The notes beneath the pieces are model-generated. The model made no database searches. It was given only the letters and a program-made list of their open reading frames with translations, and was not told the DNA's origin. From the NCBI GenBank assembly GCA_023213395.1, contig CM041465.1:17298001-17362000 (forward strand): 64,000 nucleotides of DNA, read 5' to 3'. This stretch comes from Cycas panzhihuaensis (lineage: Eukaryota > Cycadophyta). This document shows positions 45,019-57,479 of this stretch, piece by piece (within the stretch, counting starts at the first letter, position 1; each line of letters opens with the position of its first letter). The position numbers and the translations under genes were made by a program.

Positions 45019-45450
45019 ATGGTATTGCTCATCTTCATTGATAGTAGAAGTGGTGGTAACCCAGGCCCTTCTACTACCACATGGATCATCTATGATGCCT
45101 CTGGATATGACTACATATATTCCAAGGTCTTCCTTCCTAAAGCCATCAATAAAGAAGCTAAGTACATAACTATTATTGAAGCCTTTATTGATGCACTTTG
45201 TTTCTAGCATGGTCCCATCGTCCTACTTTGCAACTCTCAGGTCATTGTGTCACATCTTACCCAGGTTTACGAGGTGTGTTGCCCATGCCTGAGAGTCCTT
45301 TCCTCGACTTCTAGGTCCCTCTTCTCTTATTTTTCTTTCGTAGATATCTAACATATTCCCTAAGATGACAATGTTAAAGCAGATGACCTTGTCCTTCTCA
45401 TCCTCGAGCGTCATCTCCCTCTCCTTGACAATCCTCCTTAAAGAACCTAT
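45019..45450 (+). pseudogene. TAT-2 additional RNase H domain, with stops
   Basis: From ATG 45019: LIFIDSRSGGNPGPSTTTWI with the first catalytic Asp, then INKEAKYITIIEAFIDAL with the Glu, then LLCNSQVIVSHL (about 45214-45249), where Asn takes the place of the third catalytic Asp. It continues to a decayed C-terminal end with KADDLVLLILERHLPL (about 45376-45423). It stands alone, about 0.5 kb before the 3' LTR. TAT-lineage elements are known to carry an extra, archaeal-type RNase H beside the normal one, which fits. Stops occur at about 45208 and 45349. Confidence 0.82.
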
Positions 45451-45920
45451 TGGGTTGCCCTGGCACCCTGGTTCTAGATCATTCCATCCCCCATCTTGTG
45501 ATCTATTTGTACCTCTAAAAGCTAGCCAATAATGAGGTTAAACTATGGTGACCATCAGGTTTATGACCTTTACTCTATCCTTCATACCACCCCCAATACG
45601 AAGCTCCCATCACTTTAACTCTCATATATACATATCTTTCATTCATAGTATTCACTTGATCATATTCACGACTATAATCACCATTTATCTTCCATACATG
45701 CGATAGGGGCATACCCCTCATCTACCTTCTCTACCATTAGGCTTTAGGGAAACACATAGGTAGCCCTTATGCTACCTCTTTCATCTCCCTGTCCATGCAT
45801 TCTACCACAACACTTGTTGTCACCCTTGGTTGATGACACCATTATATTTGTTGTATATTGCTAACTTTTGTATTGCCAACATTCACCATCGTGTTATGCT
45901 TATGAGCAACAAGGCTCTAC
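45451..45920 (+). other. TAT-2 3' untranslated region
   Basis: It is homologous to 62653-62990 of TAT-4 and 17395-17690 of TAT-3 in reverse. No gene is seen. Confidence 0.6.
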
Positions 45921-45934
45921 TACTAAGGGGGCAG
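45921..45934 (+). other. TAT-2 polypurine tract
   Basis: 'tactaagggggcag' directly precedes the 3' LTR start TGTTTCC at 45935. TAT-4 has the same run in reverse at 62638-62652. Confidence 0.85.
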
Positions 45935-48900
45935 TGTTTCCTGGCTATCAGGAATGGACATGGGTGACTCGACTCATCTAAGTTTAGGTATACTTCTATC
46001 TTCACTGATGTTAGTTCTAGAAATGGTCAATAAAGTCACATTACCTATATTACATGCCGATTTGTTGATTGCATGCTTACTATGCATTGTTTTCCTGACT
46101 ATATTATATCTTGGAATCTTTTTAGCCTATGACGACTCAGGATACACATCCCATGGCACTCCACAACCCTTTGCCATTTGTCTCCATGATGTCCCCAAGT
46201 ACCTTTTGGCTCCTGCAGCCCATATCACATAACTCATTGGTACGACATGACCCCTAGCACCTCGCCTAGGTCTGGTCATCGCCCCGTATCCACTATTATC
46301 TCTCTTTGGGAGTCTTGGGCTATCATTTCTCACTTGCTATGGTCCCTCTAGGTCCCATAACCACCTTTTCTACCTGGATACTATGGCATTCTCCTTAGGG
46401 TCTAGGATTCCCCCCTTTTTGGGAGCTCTTGGGGTCCTCCACTTTCTTTTTTACCTTGTTATTGGTTGCACCACTATAAACTTTGTGGTATCATTATAAA
46501 CATCATGGTACCACTATGTTTACCATGGGATGACTGTTCATAACCTTTTTTAAAACTGGCCATAGCTAATATCACATTAATTATGAAATTTCCACGTGGC
46601 AATAAGTTGATTCCCACCCAAGGTGAACCCTAATTACTTGTTGAGCTAGGGTTAGGTTTAAAAACCCAAAATCCATTTCATTTCACCCTCTTCTCATTCA
46701 TTTTTCTCTACTCTCTTCTCCAAAAATGCCTTGTAATAGATTCCAACTCTGTTGCACCTATCTTACCATCCAACTACCTACTCTTACAACTCAGAAAATG
46801 TAGGTTATAGGTATGCAATAAGGCTAGCTGAAGAAGAATCGTGGTCCAAATGTCTAACCAAGCTCCATGTCTCATCTTGCTCATAGATTTTGCTCTCCAT
46901 CCACTATAGTATAAGGGTTTCCTCTAACAAACCCCAAGTATATTCCTCTTTGCCTAATCTACTAAGTAGATCTACTCCATATCTACCCTTACTAGGTATT
47001 CTTAGATCAATTCTCATCTCTCCTTTAAACAACACAAGTGTTCCTCTATTAGTCCTTCTTATAGAAAGTTTCCTTCTTCCTTTCTCCATTGTATTAGGAG
47101 GCAAACCCTCCCTCTTATTAACCTATCCACATCCTCCTCTTGGATTTCTTTGGGTTTCCTCTAGGAGGCAGTAGGGAAAAGGGTGTATAGAGAGAAAAAG
47201 AAGTCTTAGGTAGGGTTTTGCACCCAACACGCCTTCTCCTCAAGGGCAACCCCCTTCTCTCCTTCCCTTTCCCTCTCTATACCTTCCTTGATTCCCTGAG
47301 AAATCGTTGAGGTGGAGATCTCTGCTGGTGGTAGTGTAGGCAACCTATTATTACATTTACAACCAACCATCAAAGATCCTATATAACTAGGGTTTCATCC
47401 CTAACTCATAACCCTTTACATTTTGGGGTTAACTCTTGCAAAATCCTATAAAAGTTACACTTTGTAATTTTTGTAACTCTTTTGTCACTTTTTTCTTCAT
47501 TCATAGAAATCTATTTTGCACTTATTGCTGAGCTATTTTACTCTCTTCAGCCATTAGCTTGGTGTTTGGGGATCGTATGGAGCATTTCAGATTGGGAGGG
47601 TTAGCCATTCTGAGGCTACCCACTTTTCTCTTTCTCACCACCCTCCTCCCACATCACACAATTAACTCTTCATGCAAAATAAGGAATAGTATTAATATTA
47701 AATACTTTTGTTATTTAATATATGCTTGTGAGTCCATTGTTTCATCTCCTTTACTTTCAAAGGAGGTACATGCATATAGCCATATTTCCTTGCATGTACT
47801 TGCTCCTGTATGCATTTGGTGCCCCTTGGGAAAGGGCAAGCTTTGATTATACAGGTTTCCTATATTTGGAGTAAGCAGGAATCTTCATCCTAAGTATGCT
47901 CTCCTCTTTTCTTAGTAGTCACTTTTGTGACATTTTAAAATTACAAGTAAAATCATTCTATTGTTTCCATCTCTTTTCTTTGCAATTTCCTTTTGTTTTG
48001 ATTTTGGGGGAAGGTAAGGAAGCCCCCTTTTCTGTCGGCATCCTTTCTGCTATGCCACCAATGACAAGAAAAAGAGTTAGAATTGTAGAAGAAGCCAGGG
48101 CAAAGCTACTCCAACTGCCAGGTCCTGAAGTATATTCCTTTACCTCATCTTCTCTACTCTTGTCCCTCTTTTCCCCCCTTTTGGTATACTCCTAAGTAAA
48201 AGGAAATAAAAACAAAGGATTATGTTGTTTTATGCTCTACTATTTATTCTTGCTTGCTCATCTAGGTCACATAGTGGGGATTTAGTCAACCCATACTAGT
48301 AGATGCTTCCTTTTTACTACACACTCACTTGTTCCTCCATTCTTTCAAATCTTCACTGTTACCAAAGCTTAGGTAAGGTGGGTTAGGCACTCATCCATAC
48401 ACATTCTTCTCTTCCCCTTGTATATCATTAAGTAGATTTGCCTCTCTTGCTTGAACTTATTGTCTCCTTAACAATCTACCTGGTTTATTTCTCTTACATA
48501 TAAAAGAATAAAGAGAGTGAGGCTACATTTAAGGAAAAGAGAGAGAGAGAGAGAGGGTATATTATATCTTCCAAAGTTATTTCTTGCAAACCTGAGCACG
48601 ATACTTTTATCCCACACCTCCTTATTGCACAATGAGAACAAGTATAAGAACAATGCACTTTCCCTACCCCTCATACCTAAAACTTCCCTAAGTGTGGTGC
48701 TTTGAGAGTACCTCCTCTCAAGGTTAATTTTCCTTACCACTAGTAAGACCCCTTTGGTTCCACCCTTTGGTCTATGCTTAGTCTATTAATCCAACCCCTC
48801 TTTTGTTTGCTCACGTTACAAGCTATCTTAGGTTTATGCATGAGTTTCCTTCCCTTCCTATTGTGGATTATTTCACTCATCACCTCTTCATATGAGGAGG

Positions 48901-49196
48901 TATTCTCTCCCTTTCTTCCTCCCTCCTTTGGCCATCCAAGATAGGAAGGCCCGTTTGAGGTTACTCAGGAAAACAAGGAGATCCCTCTTCCACCTATTAC
49001 TCAGGATCAAGAAGGAGTTACTCGAAAGGAGTTTGTGCATCATTTGTGGGTCCTCGAACCTACATTCTAATGCATAGACACCCTTTGTGGGTGATCTCTT
49101 TCCCCTGTTCTTGTAGGTCTATAGTCACCTAGGCTATTAGTAGTGTTGGATCGAGTTCACTCAAGTTAAGTGACCCCCCCTAGAGGTGCAATTCCA
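45935..49196 (+). repeat. TAT-2 3' LTR
   Basis: It begins TGTTTCCTGGCTATCAGG and ends 'gtgcaattcca', followed by AGATC (49197-49201). It is collinear with 29806-33055, including the GGTACC-like cluster (46468-46530) and a (GA)n tract (48539-48557). Confidence 0.92.
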
Positions 49197-49201
49197 AGAT
49201 C

Positions 49202-49280
49202 TTTAACCTTTTTATTATTGATTATATAAGCTTGGTCTCCTTGCATCTAGTGACCCCCTATAGGTACACCTCTACTAGAA
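49202..49280 (+). repeat. TAT-1 5' LTR, segment 3 (terminal end)
   Basis: After TAT-2 the last 80 or so bases of the TAT-1 LTR appear, with 'gtgaccccctataggtacac' matching 'gtgacccccc.tagaggtg' at the ends of both TAT-2 LTRs. The sequence next to it ('accatactagggactc', about 49281-49296) lines up with the decayed PBS of TAT-2. This explains why two near-identical LTR ends stand 90 bases apart. Confidence 0.75.
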
Positions 49281-49699
49281 ACCATACTAGGGACTCATCA
49301 ATAAAGGGCTTATCCTAATCCCCTTTTTGTTGGTACTACCTCTCCTTTGGTAGTCCTTCTCGATTCATTGGGTAACCAACAACATCTGTCAATCTGTTAT
49401 TCCACTTTCTTCCAAATCTTAGGAAGCACTTGTATGTGATGATTTTCTTATCATTTACGAGGTCTCCCTCCTTTGTTAGAAGACTCTCCTTATCCTCCCC
49501 TTCTGTTATCTTATTCTAAATTGACTATGGAGGGATTCCCTTTAGATTAGGTATACTATACCTATATTTCTAAATCTCACCAACCTTTGACCTCTTTCTA
49601 AGGCCCCACCCAAGAGGGTAAAGACTCAATCTTCTACCTAGGTGACCAAGATCACCTGCAAGTTCATCATCTCTCCATTCATGAAGTGGAGGCTTCTTC

Positions 49700-50009
49700 T
49701 ATTAGAATATAATGTTTAATAAGTCTTAGGGTCAATAGTATTAGAGTAATCTATCATTAGTTAATTTAGTTTAGGTAAAAGCAATAGTTCCACATGCATT
49801 ACTTTTGATGTATACCCTTTCACCTATTACATATATAAAGGTGGTTGGAGGTAATATAAAATAAAAGTTATCATGGAGACTCATATAGAGTCCCTAGTAT
49901 AGTTGGTGTTTTGATGTAATCTATTGATATTAAGTTAATTCATTGTGGTCCTTGTCCATTCATATTGATGGGCGTTTGTTGATGAATGCTTTCGATGTTG
50001 TTCTTAACA
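49700..50009 (+). repeat. Copia-3 5' LTR
   Basis: It begins TATTAGAATATAATG (the TG end mutated to TA) and ends TTCTTAACA. A TATA-like 'catatataaaggtgg' lies near 49828-49843. It matches 54172-54481 over 310 bases. Confidence 0.93.
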
Positions 50010-50024
50010 TGGTATTAGAGTGGG
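50010..50024 (+). other. Copia-3 primer binding site
   Basis: TGGTATTAGAGTGGG follows the LTR directly. It is a Met(i)-type PBS with changes. Confidence 0.8.
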
Positions 50025-51640
50025 TCACTTGCTAAGGCTCTTGTGTGTAGATAAGAAGGAAGGTGACTCCATTAGGATAGTTGACAGATTGAAGATTTGA
50101 GAGGTAAAGTCCTAGGTCATCATTGGTTTACTTAAGTGAATGGTAAAGCTTGGAGTAAGTTACCAAACCCATCCTGTATTGGTTCTAAAAATTCTAAGCA
50201 TAATTCTATGTATATAAAAGAGAAGAGGAGATCTTCTATATCAGCCTTATTAAAGTTATAAATTAGTGTCTAGAACTCTGCCAGCTATAGATAAAGAAAA
50301 GCATGCTGACTGTTGTGGATTAAAAAAAGATTGATAAACTGCCATCTATGGTAAGGTTGCACATGGTTGGTTTTGACCAGTCTTGTGTGGAGGAACTATC
50401 CTTAGTGTAAGGTCTCTAACACTATAGACTGGTGCCTTCTCATAATGAACTCTTACAAGCAGCGACAGATCTTTGAGAGAGAAGGAAGTCCAACAAAGGA
50501 CTGTATGTTAAGACAGTGGACTGACTGACTGTAAGAACTAGATGAAGCCCCACAGTGACAAGTTTTAATGCAAATCTCAGGTAATTCTATTCTCTTGCCT
50601 GTGAAGGAAATAGTATGCAGTAGATTTTAGTGTTTGAAAATTCTGAAGATGAAATCTGAATATCTTCCAATCTGAGTTTAAGAAACAAAAAAAGGAGACT
50701 CATATTTCTGAGGCATCCACTTTGTGGAAACGATCTATGCCTGATATGTCATATACAGTTGATGTTCCACAGTAGTAAATAAATGTGATAATCTGATTTG
50801 GACTATCTAAGTTATTGTTGCCTATGGACTCTAACATGAATTGATCTTAAGTAGTGGGCTTAGATGCCTTAAGTTTAACCAGTCGTTGAAACCACCAAGG
50901 AAGAATCCACTATGTAGTATCTGTATTTGGGATAGGGCCTGGAGAATCTCCAACATAGCCAGATGAGAATATTTCTTTAAAAGATGCTATTCTACTACTC
51001 TTCCTTAATGCTGAGGCATAAAGCTGGTAAGGCATGGAGAACCTTAGTACTCCCCTTACTATAATCAAGTGATCTAATGTGTGGTTGCAACTGTGAACTT
51101 TCTAGTATTCACATTATGGAATCCACTGCGTGAGTTAATCTTGTTTAATGTGATGGTCAAGACTTTCAAGCTGTAAATAATGTCAATGGTCAATCATCTT
51201 ATATAAGTTTGTTCTTGCCTATCCCAAGACTTTATCCAAGTATGAGTTGTTTGTCCCAAAGCCTATTTATACCCCTGTTAGAACGGTTCTATTCTGTCCT
51301 GGTGTAGTCAATAAGTGTCTTAGCATCTTAGCTTTCATAAATAGTGATCTTAAAACACAACATATTCTTTTATAGATTCACTTTATCAAGCTGAGTTCCC
51401 TGGATCACTCTGTCTATTTAGCCTTTTCATTTCTATTTTATATCACATATTCTAGTAAGCCTCAAAGGTAAATTCAATTTGAAATAGAGACAGCATACAA
51501 TCCTATGCCGATACGCTTCCCATTTCTAAAACTTCTATTCAAACATGTGTAAAGCGATATTCGGGAGGTCATTTTATTAAACTGATTAGTCTAGGGCCAT
51601 TAAACTGTAGTTCTGTGACCTATTCTCTTTAGCAACCTAC
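50025..51640 (+). other. Copia-3 leader, no gene
   Basis: No open frame of support or recognisable motif was found in this 1.6 kb. It may hold packaging signals, but nothing visible shows this. Confidence 0.45.
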
Positions 51641-51649
51641 TTATTCCAT

Positions 51650-52200
51650 TATGTTTACTGAGGGGTAGAAAGACATTGGGGCTTTCATCAACGTAGAAGT
51701 TGGGGCTTCACTGCAAGAAGAAAATATAGCATATGCAAAGGCAATAGCAGTCGAACAATAGTAAATTTGAGAAAAGTCTCAAGAATTGCATACGTTGGAG
51801 GCTAAGCTAAAGGAAGTAGAAGCATTTGAGGGGAACATAATTCACTAGTATCAACATCCATAGTAGCAACAAAGGCAGAAGATCAAAAAAAAAAAGAGAA
51901 AATACCTGAATTTGTGGGAAGATAAATTATTGAAGTTGGAACAGGAGCGAACCACCCTCCAGCATAATTTGTCTCAACAGCCTTCACCAGCACAAAGGGA
52001 AAAAGAGTTGGAATGATAATTGCAAAGCTTGACAGAGCGGCTAGTAGGCAGAGAGGACCCAAAGGTGAGAGCATCGTCTTGAATTCCTAGAGGACTACAT
52101 CTGAAGCTAGAGAACCTTTAGAGTGCAATGTCCTTGTAGACCATGGAGGTATTCAGAGATAATGTGCTCCAAGTGCCTCAAATGCAAGGAATAGAATGAG
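51650..52200 (+). pseudogene. Copia-3 upstream coiled-coil ORF, broken
   Basis: With one shift at the A-run near 51885, a charged heptad-rich protein can be read. It has LQEENIAYAKAIAVEQ, then EKSQELHTLEAKLKEVEAFE, then LWEDKLLKLEQERTTLQHNL and LTERLVGREDPKV. Leu and Ala fall at 3-4 residue spacing, as in a coiled coil. Several Gln positions are stops. I do not recognise a family; it could be part of an unusual gag or a captured sequence. Confidence 0.45.
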
Positions 52201-52699
52201 AGTTATATTAAAGGTATTAGTTCATTTGACTCATGAACCCAAACTGATCATTTGAAAACCATTTACATAGGTTTTGATGCATGGAAGAAAGTTATTATAA
52301 GAAGACGAATAACAAATGGGTATTCACCTAATATACATAAATCTTTGACAAGTGCTGCATTTAACTAGATACAACAAAGACCTAGTGCCTTTATGAACCA
52401 TAGAGGTAGTTCAAAATATAGAGGAAAACTCCTTTGTTGATGCTATTAAAGGTTTTCTTTTAATGATTGAAAGATAACTGCAGTTTTCCTACTGCCTTGT
52501 GTAATCTTTTTTTTTTTTAGCAATTCTTCTTTGCAGCTTGATCTTTGAAGACATCTTATGTGTTTTCTTAAGGATTACATAAGTCAAGTAGATCTTTCAA
52601 GATTAGTGGGGACAATCCTGTTGTGGCAACTCACCTCAATTATTTATTAGGGCAAATCTTCTTTGGGTAATATTCTCTAGCTCAACTTAACCATACAAT

Positions 52700-53803
52700 A
52701 TGGAGTTGAGTGAGGTTATTACCTTTGTAGCAGAAAAGAGGGAGTTTTGGGTAACAGACACCAACATAGTGTTACCTAAATATATTGGAGTTAATTTTCA
52801 AATATGGAAAATTAAGATGGAATGTGCTTTTATAATAAAAGGGCTATGGAACCTTATACTTGGAAGAGTTTTAATTAATGATGAAGGGGAGGCAAACTTC
52901 ATAAAGAAAAATAGAGTAGTCATTAATGCTATAATTGCAACTTTTGACAAGGAGAACCTCCACTCCTCATATCACTTTCTTACGTAAACACTTCAAAATA
53001 TGGACCTAGTTAAAGAAGCATGGAACTTGCTAGTAAAAGTACATAAACAAGGACCTAAAGAATTGCAGATGCGTATCAGAAGGTCATGAAACCAAAGGAA
53101 GAAGTTAAAAAGGAAAGGTAAAAGACAAATTAATTCTGGTAAGGCCAATCTACCTGAAGACTTAACAAATGAAAAGTTGAAATCTAATGAAGATAATAAA
53201 GATGTGAATATTTCAAATAATATAAGTCTCACTAAGATTGCAAGAAAACCCACATCTGGGAATGCTAGTAGAATGGAACTTGAACCTCAATCTCTACATA
53301 TAATATTTAATAAAGGCATAGGTCACTTAACAAAAAGCATGGGCAATATCATCCTGATTTGTACTGATAGATATGTAGTTAGGATTCAAATGATGATAAG
53401 ATACACATTAATATGCACCTATTGGAGACTATGTGTTATTGTACTCAAATCAACCACATCTTCTGTGTTTATCTTTGAGAGAATTTAAATTATGACAACA
53501 TACCCTACAAGGACATTAGAAAAAAGGAACATGAGAAGAATATCTTATAATCAAAATCTTATACATCAAGATTGCTACATGTTTTGGGTAGGATACTTGG
53601 TCTTGAAGCTCAACCATATCAAGGTAATGTTTCACATTTGTATAGCAGTAATAGGGAAATATGTGAATATGACCATAATGAAGACTCTCATCACTTTTGG
53701 CACTACAAATTTCTTGGATAACATAAAAGGAACAAAGTATCTTGTTCAAGGAAAATTTGGAAATGGATCATTATTGCTTATTTCATTTCAAGGGGGTGAT
53801 TAA
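52700..53803 (+). pseudogene. Copia-3 gag-like ORF with few stops
   Basis: A frame from ATG 52700 to 53803 is broken by only about three stops. The first 130 residues resemble a DUF4219/UBN2 copia gag: LPKYIGVNFQIWKIKMECAF, then KKNRVVINAIIATFDKE, then VKEAWNLLVKV. A basic stretch (QRKKLKRKGKRQ) follows. The last 220 residues have no zinc knuckle or known domain. The order suggests a capsid-only protein used by a helper-dependent element. It is the only sizeable coding region in Copia-3. Confidence 0.65.
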
Positions 53804-54159
53804 TGGATTAAGAAATCAATCAACTCAGCAAGCTTGGAAATAGATAAAAATAAGTCAATCTATTTCATACTTATTCCAGGACAACCACAACTTTACCAGA
53901 AGTAAATAGGAAAATCTATTAAATAGGAATCAGGAGGCAATATAGCAAACAAAGTATATATTTTTTGTAGTATATTGGATGATGGTGAAGTTCAAGACAT
54001 CATCTTTAAGAAAATTCCAAAGCTTTGGAGATTGAAGTTTAAATAACTTTTTAGAGTCAAGTTCTATATCAGTGTTGTCATGTTGTCTTTATTTTCAAGT
54101 TAAGTCATATGTTAATATGTGTCAGTTGTATTAAATTGTCTTTAGTTCAAACATTAAAC

Positions 54160-54171
54160 ATTAAGGGGAGG
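54160..54171 (+). other. Copia-3 polypurine tract
   Basis: 'attaaggggagg' lies directly upstream of the 3' LTR at 54172. Confidence 0.82.
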
Positions 54172-54481
54172 TGTTAGAATATAATGTTTAATGAGTCTTA
54201 GGGTCAATAGTATTAGAGTAATCTATCATTAGTTAAGTTAGTTTGGGTAAAAGCAATAGTCCCACATGCATTACTTTTGATGTATACCCTCTCACCTATT
54301 ATATATATAAAGGTGGATGAAGGTAATATAAAACACAAGTTATCATGGAGACTCATATAGAGTCCCTTGTATAGTTGGTGTTTTGATATAATCTATTGAT
54401 GTTAAGTTAATTCATTATGGTCCTTATCCATTCATATTGATGGGTGTTTGTTGATAAATGCTTTCCATTTTGTTCTTAACA
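54172..54481 (+). repeat. Copia-3 3' LTR
   Basis: It begins TGTTAGAATATAATG and ends TTCTTAACA, followed by TCTTC (54482-54486). It retains the TG end lost from the 5' copy. Confidence 0.94.
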
Positions 54482-54486
54482 TCTTC

Positions 54487-56640
54487 TCCCATGGGGTATC
54501 ACCATCTTGGTGATAATACCCATGAGGATTTCCCTGTGGGGTCCACTTTGTATGAGGATCCTTCAACCTCATATGAGTAGGTGAGTACCCCTCTCATGGA
54601 CGCGGTGGATATGCTTAATCAGTGCTTCTAAGTGGCTAGTCTCCAACCACCTCCCAAATGGTTGGATAGCATCTTATGAAACATGGTGCTTTCTTCCTCC
54701 ACATCTGCACCTTCACACTCATTTCATTTAGCTTCCCTATTCACAACGAGGCCATCCCTCATTACGTCTTCCTTTTCTTATGGCCTACATCCCTTGGGGG
54801 CCACCCAAGGTATACCCACTCACCAACTTGGGTTGAGTATGCCTCCTCCTAATTGGGTGACTATGCCCTAGCCAACCATAGTCCATCCACCTTCCGTTAG
54901 ACCTAGGGGACATATATATCCCCCTACTTCTAGCCCTGTGGGACAAGCCCCCACCCATTCTGAGGCTCAACCCAGGGATTCCTCTCTCTACGTGCCCCCG
55001 AGATACACTTCCCAACCATGGAGGCATGGTAAGGGGAATCCTCTTCAGGTCTATGGGGTGGACCCCTTGAATCCATATGGTATTACACCACCTACAGGTG
55101 ATCCATATGGGTAAAATCTGGTCTTGCACTTATCCATCCCTTCTTCTCACATATCTCCTTATGTGGTGCCTTCGCAAGGAGGACAAACCCCTCCTTAAGG
55201 CACCCTCTCTAAAGTCCCTTTTTAATAAGGGGCATATTCTCAAGGAGGGATGGGTCCCTCTTACCCATATACTTCTTTTCAAATCCCCTCATACTCAGTA
55301 TTAGTTCCCTCCCACCAAGTGGGAGGAGGTTTATATCCCCTTTTAGGCCAAGTTTCCTAAAGAGGATTTAGGCATCCTTGCCCACCTCCTCCTTCATCCT
55401 TCGTTATCCTGATGGTCTAACCAAGGGCCTATACCTTCATGGACTCTAGGTTAACTCCCTTATCTATCGAGGCATTAAGAACTAACTTACCACCTCATCC
55501 TCCTGAGATACCCAGGTGTGATGGGACTTCTTCTCAAGACCTAACAAAGAACTTCAGAAGCTTTTCTATGGTGTGCATCGACTATTGGGCATACAATCAT
55601 ATTTTGATTAAACATTTCCCATGTTCCTTGTAGGGTGATGTCCTCAAATGGTTATATTGCCTTCCTACACATTCCATCCACTCATTCCAGTAACTCGTTA
55701 ATGAGTTCGTCAACTACTTTGATGTTGATCCCCCCTTCGACAGTGAAATGAAGGCCCTCTTATCCCTCGAATAAGGTCATGAGGAAATGAATCATAACTT
55801 TATGAGGCATTTCCATGATCTCCTCCACTCCAAGAAGGTAACCTTGCCTAAGGAGTTAAAGAGGGATCCTTTTATAAATTCTCTTCATCCTGAAGTACAT
55901 GTTGAAATCCTCAAGATGGGGGCAACAATATGTGACTTTATCATAGCTAAATATTTGGCTCTCGAGGCTATTAAGATCTAAGAGGGTCTCATGAAACCTC
56001 TTAGATCATCACAATGATGTGAGGCACCCCCTCCATCTCATGACACCAAAACCGAATAACCTTCCAAGTCTTAAACTCATTTGATGGAAAAGACCTTGGA
56101 CCCATTAACTTCTGCTATACGTTCTTTTGAATGTATGATGAAAGAGATTAAGCTCCAAGCACCTTCATTGATAACTTTCCATAAACCTATTCATCAAGCC
56201 TCCAAAGTCATACCTCCCAAGAATGGAAATACCCATGCTTCTCAAGCAAGGAAGATGAACTCTTTATTAAAGAAGAGATGGTGCTCTATTCATGGCGAGT
56301 GCTTCCATGAGGACTTACAATGTAGGGTGCAACATTCTAAATCTACTCCACATCATGACTCCTCTTCTAAACGAGCATCTAGGCCTAATCTAGACTAACT
56401 TATTCATAGAGATCCTTTACCCAAACATAGCGAATAGGATCAGCATACCCAACAAAGAGGGAATCAAAATAGGGGAAGATCCCCTAATCCTCACCCCACA
56501 TAAGCTAAGGGGAAGGAGGTAAGGAACTCTTCCTCCTATTTTGATTCCTATTGTCAAACTCCTTCTCCCTCTTGATCCCCAAACAAGGGAAACAGAGTTA
56601 TCTAGATGCTTGAGACCATGCCTTTGTATGCTTTGACCTA
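54487..56640 (+). pseudogene. TAT-1 gag, with stops
   Basis: The frame resumes after Copia-3. The Pro/Ser-rich N-terminal part (54683-55180) contains GIPTHQLGLSMPPP, as in TAT-2. The capsid domain has LPPHPPEIPRCDGTSSQ (about 55478-55528), then LIKHFPCSL, LVNEFVNYFD and FINSLHPEVHVEILKMGATI (about 55874-55933). The zinc knuckle WCSIHGECFHEDLQC (56279-56323) is intact and fits C-x2-H-x4-H-x4-C, a TAT-type variant. Stops lie at about 55633, 55690, 55771 and 55979. It is the best gag C-terminus of the family in this window. Confidence 0.88.
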
Positions 56641-56647
56641 GTCTCAA

Positions 56648-57365
56648 GTGGCTAAAGAAGCCATAGGTGCTTCTTCTTCTTCTCATATTAACCCTCCTTT
56701 AAAGAATACTACTTTGGAGATTTTGCTACTTCCCAAGATGATGCATGTTTACCCTGGTCATTATGATTTTCAAAGGGTGCTTCCCCAACCCACCAGGAAG
56801 GGAAAGCCCTTCTTTATCATTGATGAGCTTAATATCATGGCTATAGGGATGTCCATGATGGACATCTTGAGAAGCTATCTAGAGAAACACACTCTCCTTT
56901 TAGAGACTTTAAGGTTAGTCGATGCTTTTATTCATGCCTTGGATGTTGCCCCAAGTTGCGAACCCATTATCTCAGTTGACCTGAAAGATATCCCTCCAAC
57001 CAGTGAAAGGAAATGCCAATGGCACTACCCTTTCACTATATCCATAGACACACCTAAATGTACTCTTCAAAAAACTATTGCAGATAACAATTCTTTTATC
57101 AATGCTATGCCCTTATGAATCATGCAAGAGTTAGGAATAGTAGCTCTTGAGCCTGTCCTCTGGCATTATCAAGGCTGTGATGGTAGTAATAAAATGCTAT
57201 TAGGGCCAGTTTCTATTCCTCTTACCATTGAGGACAAAATTATCCTCACCGACATCATAGTCCTTAACATAAATGTGGACTACAATCTTTTGTTGGGATG
57301 TCCATGGCTTGATCAGATGGTAGCCATGTGTTTGTCCCATTGGGTGTAACTCAAATTTGTCCACG
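56648..57365 (+). pseudogene. TAT-1 retropepsin-like protease
   Basis: The frame includes PGHYDFQRVLPQPTRKGKPF, then GMSMMDILRSYLEKHTLLLE, then the site TIADNNSFINAMP with Asp at 57083-57085. After a stop at 57116 it continues with MQELGIVALEPV and NVDYNLLLGCPWLDQM. The site reads Asp-Asn-Asn, one step further from the usual triad than Asp-Asn-Gly in TAT-2 and TAT-3. The rest of the fold is well kept over about 230 residues. Confidence 0.87.
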
Positions 57366-57479
57366 AAAGATGAATGAAGGTTTTTTCTTGAGAGCCTCCT
57401 CCCAATAAGAAATCACATCAATCTTATCAAGTGGTTCATGACTAGGCAAAGGGTAATAAGGGCCCATCTTCCCATGCTT

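Larger units (their letters stand above)
29806..49196 (+). mobile_element. TAT-2, large TAT/Ogre-like gypsy element with antisense PMD cassette
   Basis: LTRs of about 3.25 kb (29806-33055 and 45935-49196) enclose a decayed Arg-type PBS, gag, protease, an unknown region, one palindromic unit, an antisense cassette (about 41552-43870), an RNase H (45019-45450) and a clear polypurine tract. The host TAT-1 LTR is duplicated as AGATC on both sides (29801-29805 and 49197-49201). Gypsy-2 (37376-41546) lies inside. Without it the element is about 15.2 kb. No reverse transcriptase or integrase is seen. Confidence 0.9.
49700..54481 (+). mobile_element. Copia-3, non-autonomous copia-like element
   Basis: 310-bp LTRs (49700-50009 and 54172-54481) lie between TCTTC copies (49695-49699 and 54482-54486). 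A Met-type PBS (50010-50024) and a polypurine tract are present. The 4.2-kb interior has a long leader with a coiled-coil ORF and a gag-like ORF at 52700-53803, but no protease, integrase, RT or RNase H motif. It must have been moved in trans. Confidence 0.92.

Noticed and set aside
53177-53803. Possible zinc knuckle in Copia-3 (GHLTKSM).
   Set aside because: There is no Cys at the needed spacing, so it does not fit C-x2-C-x4-H-x4-C.
54785-55129. A 114-codon minus-strand frame.
   Set aside because: It is antisense to the Pro-rich N-terminal part of TAT-1 gag, which aligns with TAT-2 gag on the plus strand.
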